From: Ensifer sp. PDNC004
Lineage (GTDB): Bacteria; Pseudomonadota; Alphaproteobacteria; Rhizobiales; Rhizobiaceae
Assembly (NCBI RefSeq): GCF_016919405.1
Contig: NZ_CP070353.1
Coordinates: forward strand, 2,852,501 to 2,916,500
Length of the DNA: 64,000 nucleotides
Direction of reading: 5' to 3'
Part shown: piece after piece, positions 57,386 through 64,000 of the stretch
Position numbering within the stretch: position 1 is the stretch's first letter
How the letters are laid out: each line of letters opens with the position of its first letter
Made by a program: the position numbers and the translations under genes
Notes under the pieces: model-generated
The model's input: only the letters and a program-made list of their open reading frames with translations
Databases searched by the model: none
Told to the model about the DNA's origin: nothing

Positions 57386-57411
57386 TCTGTCTTTTATCTA
57401 CAATAGACAGA
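57386..57411. promoter_or_regulatory. Candidate GntR operator between uxaA-like and gntR genes
   Basis: TCTGTCT (57386-57392) and AGACAGA (57405-57411) form a 7-base inverted repeat with 12 bases between, and a smaller dyad TCTA-CAA-TAGA (57397-57407) sits inside. It lies about 26 bases before the uxaA-like start and about 170 before gntR, a suitable place for autoregulation of both units. Confidence 0.5.
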
Positions 57412-57579
57412 TTGCCGTCAATGGGTATTATAGCGAAAAACATCGACGGCACGGCCGAGGTGCCCCGGAGCGGCTGGGAGGAACAGATATGGATGACAGA
57501 CGCAGACAAAACCGGAGCGACGGGATAGAGGAGCGTTCCGCGTAAGCGCAGAAAACTTCGAACGATCCGGACGTCGCCC

Positions 57580-58458
57580 ATGGCAAAACAGAACACCGTC
57601 TTCAAGGATGCCTATAACCGCTGCCTCAAGCTGCTGGCGGACACATCCTCGCTGCCCTCGGAGCCGGAGCTCGGGCAGATGCTCGGCGTCAGCCGGACGA
57701 CGGTGCGGGCGATCCTTGGCCGCTTCGAGGAACTGCAGCTGATCGCCTGGGACAAGCGCAAGAAGAGCGTGCTGCGCCAACCCCGGCCCGACGATTATTT
57801 TCCAACGGAAGAGACGGATTCACTCGCCGAGATCATCGAGCGCAGCTTCATGCGCCGGATTCTCGCCGGTGGTGCCGAGCCGGGCATGCAGATCAACGAA
57901 CTGGAACTGGCACGCGACATTGGCACCGGCACGACCAGCGTGCGCGAGTTCCTGATCCGCTTCAGCCGCTTCGGCCTGATCGAAAAGCGGCCGAACAGCC
58001 ACTGGATCCTGAAGGGCTTTACCCGCGAATTCGCGCTGGAACTGACGGAAGTGCGCGAGATGTTCGAGCTGCGCTCGGCCGCGCGCTTTGTCTCCCTGCC
58101 CCACGATCATCCGGCCTGGGATGAGCTTCGGGAAATCGAGGCCCTGCACCGGGACATCCTCGCCGACATCGACAACCGTTACCGGGAGTTTTCCGAACTC
58201 GACGAGCAGTTTCACCTGCTGGTACACAAGGCATCGAGCAACCGCTTCATCGTCGATTTCTACGACATCATCGCGATCGTCTTCCACTATCACTACCAGT
58301 GGAACAAGACGAATGCCCGCCAGCGCAACGCCCGTGCGCTGGAAGAACACCTCGCCTATATCGAAGCGCTGCGCTCGCACGATCCGGCAAGGGCCGAACA
58401 GGCCTGCCGGCGACACCTTCAGTCGGCGCGCGAAACCCTTCTCCAATCCATTCCATAG
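57580..58458 (+). CDS. GntR/FCD family regulator with tandem winged-helix domains
   Basis: Regulator of 292 residues. A first winged helix-turn-helix occupies about 12-68 (LPSEPELGQMLGVSRTTVRAIL). A second similar region occupies about 82-146 (INELELARDIGTGTTSVREFLIRFSRFGLIEK), directly joined to an FCD effector domain (about 150-288) with likely metal ligands Asp208, His212, His257 and His279. Ordinary FCD regulators have one such DNA-binding domain and about 230 residues. Position between the two catabolic units implies it controls them, probably sensing a sugar-acid intermediate. The uxaB-like gene starts 20 bases downstream. Confidence 0.88.
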   Translation: MAKQNTVFKDAYNRCLKLLADTSSLPSEPELGQMLGVSRTTVRAILGRFEELQLIAWDKRKKSVLRQPRPDDYFPTEETDSLAEIIERSFMRRILAGGAEPGMQINELELARDIGTGTTSVREFLIRFSRFGLIEKRPNSHWILKGFTREFALELTEVREMFELRSAARFVSLPHDHPAWDELREIEALHRDILADIDNRYREFSELDEQFHLLVHKASSNRFIVDFYDIIAIVFHYHYQWNKTNARQRNARALEEHLAYIEALRSHDPARAEQACRRHLQSARETLLQSIP

Positions 58459-58478
58459 CCAGCTATCGGAGCCTACGC

Positions 58479-59567
58479 ATGCCGACGCCGATCGTGCAAT
58501 TCGGGACGAGCCGTTTCCTTCAGGCGCATGCCGATCTCTTCATCAGCCAAGCACTGAAGAAGGGAGAAGCGCCCGGTTCGATCACGATCGTGCAAACGAC
58601 AGGGTCGAGCGAACGGTCCGGGCGGCTTGCAGCCCTCGCCCTCCCGGGAGGGTTTCCGGTCATCATCCGTGGCATCCAGGGAGGCGAGAGGATCGACGCG
58701 ACACAGCACGTGACAAGCGTCGCGCGCGCGCTTTCAACCGCCCAAAACTGGAGCGAGATCCGGGCGATTGTCGCCGAGGAGGCCGAAATCCTGATCTCCA
58801 ACACCGGCGACACGGGCTACCAGGTCGGCGAGGACGATCCGATAGCGGAAGTTCCGCGTTCCTTTCCGGGCAAGCTGCTTCTGCTCTTGAAGGCGCGCTT
58901 CGATGCAGGCGGCCGTCCCCTGACGATGCTTCCCTGTGAACTGGTATCGCGCAACGGCGACGTGCTGAAGGCGCTGATGCTGCGGCTCGCGGCGCAGCGG
59001 GTGAAAGACAAAGCCTTTGCCGACTGGCTGGACAAGGATGTCGTCTGGGCGAATACGCTGGTCGACCGCATCGTCTCCGAGCCGCTCGAGCCGGCCGGTG
59101 CCATTGCCGAGCCCTATGCGCTCTGGGCAATCGAAAACCAGCCCGGCTTGCGGCCCCCATGCATCCACCCCTGTGTAAAGCTCGTGGATGACCTGACACC
59201 TTACGAGAAGCTGAAGCTCCACATCCTCAATCTCGGCCACACGGTGCTGGCCGATCTCTGGCTTAGGCAAGGCCGCGACCCGAAGGAGACTGTGCGGGAA
59301 ATCCTGGCCGATCCCGACATCGCCATGCGGCTAGAACGTATCTATCGATCCGACGTGATTCCGGCCTTTGCTGCAAAGGGCCTGGAGAGCGAAGCGGCAG
59401 ACTATGTTGTCGCGACGCTGGAACGCTTCAGAAACCCGTTCCTCGATCACCGCCTCAGCGATATCGCCAACCACCACCGCGAAAAGATCGAGCGGCGGAT
59501 CGTCGATTTGCGGCGCTGGAGCCCGGGCGTAGCGATGCCCGAACTCCAGGCAATCTGCGATCAGTAG
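58479..59567 (+). CDS. Mannitol dehydrogenase family protein, UxaB-like (possible tagaturonate reductase)
   Basis: Long-chain polyol/hexuronate dehydrogenase of 362 residues, shorter than E. coli UxaB (about 480). The N-terminal Rossmann loop is IVQFGTSRFLQAHADLF and the C-terminal catalytic block is YEKLKLHILNLGHTVLADLW. Members reduce tagaturonate or fructuronate or oxidise mannitol and arabinitol. CGGAG lies before the ATG at 58479; the long upstream extension in this frame runs through gntR and is excluded. It ends tail to tail with the aldolase gene, overlapping by 7 bases. Confidence 0.85.
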   Translation: MPTPIVQFGTSRFLQAHADLFISQALKKGEAPGSITIVQTTGSSERSGRLAALALPGGFPVIIRGIQGGERIDATQHVTSVARALSTAQNWSEIRAIVAEEAEILISNTGDTGYQVGEDDPIAEVPRSFPGKLLLLLKARFDAGGRPLTMLPCELVSRNGDVLKALMLRLAAQRVKDKAFADWLDKDVVWANTLVDRIVSEPLEPAGAIAEPYALWAIENQPGLRPPCIHPCVKLVDDLTPYEKLKLHILNLGHTVLADLWLRQGRDPKETVREILADPDIAMRLERIYRSDVIPAFAAKGLESEAADYVVATLERFRNPFLDHRLSDIANHHREKIERRIVDLRRWSPGVAMPELQAICDQ

Positions 59568-60367
59568 CCGGATTCTTGCTTCTTCGGAGCCGACATCTCT
59601 TCGCCGAGAAACTCCTGGCGCAGCGTCGTCGTCGCACGCACGAGGGAGGTGACATCCGTGCCGATCGCCATGAAATCAGCGCCCATCTCGCGATAGTCGC
59701 GCGCCTGCTCGAGATCGAGCGTCATGATGCCACGTGCCTTGCCGGCCTTCTCGATGCGCTCGAACGCGTCGGCAATCGCCGCGCGCACCTCCGGATGGCC
59801 TGGCTTGCCGAGATAACCCATGTCGGCGGCCAGATCGGAGGGACCGATGAAGAGGCCGTCGACGCCATCGAGTGCGGCAATCTCGTCGATGGCGGCAAGA
59901 CCTGCGCGGCTTTCGATCTGCAGGATCAGGCAGATTTCATCGCCGGCGGTCTGGAGATAATCGCCGATGCGGCCGAACTCAGAGGCGCGCCCGAGGGCGG
60001 CGCCGACGCCGCGAATACCATGCGGCGGATAGCGGGTGGCGCGCACCAGCTGCTGCGCCTGCGCCAGGCTTTCGACCATGGGGATCAGGAGCGTCTGCAC
60101 GCCGGTGTCGAGGATCTGCTTGATCAGCACGGTATCGCCCACCGGCAGGCGAACCATCGGGTGGCTCGCCGATGCGGCGACGGCACGAAACTGCGCCGAC
60201 AGCAACGGAATGTCGTTCGGCGCGTGCTCGCCGTCGAGCAGCAGCCAGTCGTAACCGCTGCCGGACACCACTTCGGCTGCATAGGGGCTGGCAAGCGCCA
60301 CCCACAGCCCGAGCTGGAAGCGGTTTTCGCGCAGCGCTGCTTTGAAGGGGTTCTTCGGTGCCGGCAT
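59561..60367 (-). CDS. HpcH/HpaI family class II aldolase
   Basis: Pyruvate-dependent aldolase of 268 residues. Signature segments are WLLLDGEHAPND, LIPMVES, ILQIESRAGL and IGPSDLAADMGY, including metal-binding Glu and Asp. The family includes 4-hydroxy-2-oxoheptanedioate aldolase (pyruvate plus succinate semialdehyde) and 2-keto-3-deoxy-sugar-acid aldolases. In this locus it could cleave the keto-deoxy product of the UxaA-like enzyme; alternatively, with the neighbouring GabD-type enzyme it could serve succinate semialdehyde release. AGGAGGAG precedes the start. Confidence 0.88.
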   Translation of the reverse strand: MPAPKNPFKAALRENRFQLGLWVALASPYAAEVVSGSGYDWLLLDGEHAPNDIPLLSAQFRAVAASASHPMVRLPVGDTVLIKQILDTGVQTLLIPMVESLAQAQQLVRATRYPPHGIRGVGAALGRASEFGRIGDYLQTAGDEICLILQIESRAGLAAIDEIAALDGVDGLFIGPSDLAADMGYLGKPGHPEVRAAIADAFERIEKAGKARGIMTLDLEQARDYREMGADFMAIGTDVTSLVRATTTLRQEFLGEEMSAPKKQESGY

Positions 60368-60444
60368 GGGTCGTCTCCTCCTGCAATGCGACGGGACGAG
60401 CGATGCCTCGATCCCGCAATTACGAGATTTCTACCGGCAAAGAA

Positions 60445-60476
60445 AAAAACCGGCCAGAACTTTCCGGCCGGTTTTT
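60445..60476 (-). terminator. Rho-independent terminator of the gabD-like gene
   Basis: AAAAACCGGCC / GGCCGGTTTTT, an 11-base perfect stem with a 10-base loop, with T-runs in both directions. It lies 19 bases past the gabD-like stop and separates it from the aldolase. Confidence 0.9.
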
Positions 60477-60494
60477 CAGATTGGGTACCGTATC

Positions 60495-61949
60495 TTACGC
60501 AACGCCGCCGAGGCAGACGTATTTGATCTCGGTGAACTCCTCGATGCCGTAGCGCGAGCCCTCGCGTCCGAGGCCAGACAGCTTGACGCCGCCGAACGGC
60601 GCTTCGGCCGTGGAGATCAGCCCGGTGTTGACGCCGACCATGCCGTATTCCAGCGCTTCGGCCACCCGGAAAACACGCGCAAGATCCTTGGCATAGAAAT
60701 AGGAGGCAAGGCCGAACTCGGTGTCGTTTGCCTGCTCGACCACGTCCGCCTCGTCGGTGAAGCGGAAGAGCGGTGCGACCGGCCCAAACGTTTCCTCGCG
60801 TGCAACCGCCATCGCCTGGGTGACGTCAGCCAGAACCGTCGCCTCGTAGAAGGTGCCGCCGAGGGTGTGACGCTTGCCGCCCTGGATGACGCGAGCACCC
60901 TTCGACGTGGCGTCGGCGACATGTTCCTCCACCTTCTCCAGCGCCGCCTTGTCGATCAGCGGGCCGAGGATCACGCCCTCGTCGACGCCGTTGCCGATCT
61001 TCAGCTTGGCGACGGCCTTGGCGAGCTTGTCGGCGAAGGCGTCATAGACCTTATCCTGCACATAGATGCGGTTGGCGCAGACGCAGGTCTGGCCGTTGTT
61101 GCGGAACTTGGCGATCAGCGCGCCTTCGACAGCCGCGTCGAGATCGGCATCGTCAAAGACGATGAAGGGCGCGTTGCCGCCAAGCTCCAGGCCGAGCTTC
61201 TTGATCGTGGCCGCGCTCTGGCGATAGAGTTCCGCACCCACTTCGGTCGAGCCAGTGAAGGTGAGCTTGCGCACGACGGGGTTCGAAGTCATCTCGGCGC
61301 CGATCTCGCGGGCGGAACCGGTGATGACGCTGAAAAGGCCCTTGGGCAGGCCGGCGCGCTCGGCCAGAATCGCGATCGCAATCGCCGAGAACGGCGTCTG
61401 GGCGGCCGGCTTCAGCACCATGGCGCAGCCGGCGGCAAAGGCCGGGCCGGCCTTGCGGGTGATCATCGCATTGGGGAAGTTCCAGGGCGTGATCGCCGCG
61501 ACGACCCCGATCGGCTGCTTCATGACCAGAATGCGCTTGTCGGGCTGGTGGCCGGGGATCAGGTCGCCATAGAGACGGCGCGCCTCTTCGGCGAACCACT
61601 CGACGAAGCTTGCGCCATAGACGATTTCGCCGGTCGCTTCGGCCAGCGGCTTGCCCTGCTCCAGCGTCAGGATGCGGCCGAGATCCTCCTTGTTCTCGAT
61701 CATCAGCTCGAACCATTTGCGCAGGACACCGGCGCGGTCCTTGGCCGTGCGCGCTGCCCAGCCCTTCTGGGCGACACGCGCGGCCTCGATCGCAGCCTTG
61801 GTTTCCTTGGCGCCGAGCTTCGGCACGCGACCGATGATTTCACCCGTCGCCGGGTTGTTCACCTCGATCGCGTTTGCCTCGTCCGCCTCGATCCACTCGC
61901 CGCCGATAAGCGCTGCCTGGCGAAACAATGATGGGTCCTTAAACGACAT
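60495..61949 (-). CDS. gabD: NAD(P)-dependent semialdehyde dehydrogenase (GabD family)
   Basis: Aldehyde dehydrogenase of 484 residues close to succinate-semialdehyde dehydrogenase GabD. Catalytic Glu256 is in LELGGNAPF and the nucleophile Cys289 in NNGQTCVCANR; the CVC pair is typical of bacterial GabD. TPWNFPNAM and FTGSTEVG are cofactor-binding loops. The frame is open to 62432, but the family start MSFKDPSLFRQ at 61949 with AGAGGA upstream is used. Rhizobia carry several such paralogues, so glutarate or 2,5-dioxopentanoate semialdehyde are possible alternatives. Confidence 0.9.
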   Translation of the reverse strand: MSFKDPSLFRQAALIGGEWIEADEANAIEVNNPATGEIIGRVPKLGAKETKAAIEAARVAQKGWAARTAKDRAGVLRKWFELMIENKEDLGRILTLEQGKPLAEATGEIVYGASFVEWFAEEARRLYGDLIPGHQPDKRILVMKQPIGVVAAITPWNFPNAMITRKAGPAFAAGCAMVLKPAAQTPFSAIAIAILAERAGLPKGLFSVITGSAREIGAEMTSNPVVRKLTFTGSTEVGAELYRQSAATIKKLGLELGGNAPFIVFDDADLDAAVEGALIAKFRNNGQTCVCANRIYVQDKVYDAFADKLAKAVAKLKIGNGVDEGVILGPLIDKAALEKVEEHVADATSKGARVIQGGKRHTLGGTFYEATVLADVTQAMAVAREETFGPVAPLFRFTDEADVVEQANDTEFGLASYFYAKDLARVFRVAEALEYGMVGVNTGLISTAEAPFGGVKLSGLGREGSRYGIEEFTEIKYVCLGGVA

Positions 61950-62195
61950 GATCCGTCCTCTCTCAAATCCTACAGAACTTATACAACTTTTTTCTTGGAA
62001 ACAGCAATGACCCCAAGTCGCCGTTTCTGCAATTTCCTGAGGCGCACTAGGCGAACGGACGCTCACGTTTGCGTGCATCCAACCCGTTCCTTCGCCATCC
62101 GTCCTCATGTAGCGTTCGAAACGAATCAAACCATGGGCCGCCCGTCGGTCCGGCGGCGTTCCCAAGTTCACGCGACACCGAGAAGAGGCATGTCC

Positions 62196-62792
62196 ATGAC
62201 GGCGACCGACAACAGAAAAGCTGACCATCCGATCGATGCCATGTTCATCGAGCGCTGGTCGCCCCGCGCCTTCACCAGCGAGGAAATCGACGAAAAGACC
62301 CTGCTTTCCTTCTTCGAAGCGGCCCGCTGGGCGCCGTCTGCCAGCAACCGCCAACCCTGGCGTTTCGTTTATGCGCGCCGCGGCACGGATCGCTTCCCGG
62401 TGCTGCTCGAAACGCTCGACGAGGGAAACCAACGCTGGGCGAAGAATGCGGCAGCACTGCTGATCGTGATTTCAAGAACGCATAATGCAGCACAGAACGG
62501 CGAAATGCGGCATGCCTATACCCACGCCTTCGATACCGGGGCGGCCTGGTACAGCCTCGCCTTGCAGGCCTCGCTTGCGGGCTGGCACACCCACGGCATG
62601 GCGGGCATCGATCGCGACAAGGCGATGCACGTCCTGAGCGTTCCCGAACACTACCGGGTCGAAGCCGCCGTCGCGATCGGCCGGCTCGCCGATCCCTCGA
62701 CATTGCCGGACGATCTGCGCGCACGCGAAATTCCGAGCCAGCGCAAGCCGGTCGACGAATTCGCCTTCGAGGGCCGGTTCAAGGGCGAGTGA
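62196..62792 (+). CDS. Nitroreductase family protein
   Basis: FMN-dependent oxidoreductase of about 198 residues. N-terminal FMN-binding motif RWSPRAFTSEEI, then ARWAPSASNRQPWRF, and the C-terminal VEAAVAIGRLADP. The start is set at ATG 62196, seven bases after AGAAGAGG; ATG 62190 is only one or two bases from it. The longer frame from 61995 includes unlikely sequence. Substrate is unknown. It ends at a terminator shared with gyrB. Confidence 0.87.
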   Translation: MTATDNRKADHPIDAMFIERWSPRAFTSEEIDEKTLLSFFEAARWAPSASNRQPWRFVYARRGTDRFPVLLETLDEGNQRWAKNAAALLIVISRTHNAAQNGEMRHAYTHAFDTGAAWYSLALQASLAGWHTHGMAGIDRDKAMHVLSVPEHYRVEAAVAIGRLADPSTLPDDLRAREIPSQRKPVDEFAFEGRFKGE

Positions 62793-62802
62793 AGCACAAA
62801 CA

Positions 62803-62836
62803 AAAATCCCGGCTCTCAGGCCGGGATTTTCTTTTT
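62803..62836. terminator. Bidirectional terminator between nitroreductase gene and gyrB
   Basis: AAAATCCCGG / CCGGGATTTT (62803-62812 and 62821-62830) with an 8-base loop, T-rich on the plus side (TCTTTTT) and on the minus side (TTTTTG). Confidence 0.92.
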
Positions 62837-62855
62837 GTCTCCGCAATGACCTCGA

Positions 62856-64000
<1,145 letters not shown>

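Overview
The window is a GC-rich stretch of an alphaproteobacterial chromosome. It is almost entirely conserved housekeeping genes, and gene content and order point to the Rhizobiaceae, most likely Sinorhizobium/Ensifer. Supporting markers are actS-actR, pckA next to chvI-chvG-hprK-EIIA(Man)-HPr, ahcY next to a DivL-type pseudokinase, a his cluster beside hslVU, trpFBA-accD-folC, and intracellular phaZ. No insertion sequence, prophage, CRISPR array, tRNA or rRNA was found. From recalled gene order in related rhizobia, the region probably lies within tens of kilobases of the chromosome origin; two parS-like sites fit that idea.

Layout. 1-2.7 kb: the 3' end of hrpB, then the redox two-component pair actS/actR. 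2.7-11.8 kb: mmcB, an L,D-transpeptidase lipoprotein, glcB, a lone hydantoinase/oxoprolinase-type gene, an exported protein, a cytochrome P450 and a DUF1402 protein. 12-19.2 kb: hslV-GNAT-hslU on the minus strand, diverging from hisB-DUF2628-hisH-hisA-hisF-hisE-coaA. 19.2-21.3 kb: alkB, an exported protein, a BON-LysM protein and arfB. 21.5-27.4 kb: pckA diverging from chvI-chvG-hprK-EIIA(Man)-HPr, joining gluconeogenesis, envelope signalling and phosphotransfer control. 27.6-41.2 kb: ahcY, a divL-like gene, a tsaE-amgK fusion, murU, addB, addA and trxA. 41.3-46.5 kb: trpF-trpB-trpA-accD-folC on the minus strand. 46.6-49.6 kb: a Pmp3-like membrane protein, a YgjP-like metallopeptidase, a DUF2852 protein and phaZ.

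49.9-62.0 kb is the one accessory-looking region, a sugar/sugar-acid catabolic locus. Six minus-strand genes run uxaA-like dehydratase, aldo/keto reductase, a CUT2 ABC importer (binding protein, double ATPase, permease) and a zinc alcohol dehydrogenase. They diverge from a GntR regulator with two winged-helix domains and a UxaB-like dehydrogenase. A HpcH/HpaI aldolase and a GabD-type semialdehyde dehydrogenase follow. The enzymes can be assembled into an L-galactose/L-galactonate-like route (aldose to aldonate to tagaturonate to altronate to 2-keto-3-deoxygluconate), but the substrate is inferred. The window ends with a nitroreductase and the 3' part of gyrB.

The most interesting points are this locus and its unusual regulator, the TsaE-AmgK fusion joining tRNA modification to cell-wall recycling, the Tyr-for-His DivL pseudokinase, the AccD without a complete zinc site, the parS-like sites, and several clean palindromes in promoter regions (ahcY, pckA/chvI, the sugar locus, phaZ). 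No convincing wholly undescribed system was seen. Start codons were often moved inward from the longest reading frame when a ribosome binding site or family length favoured it.
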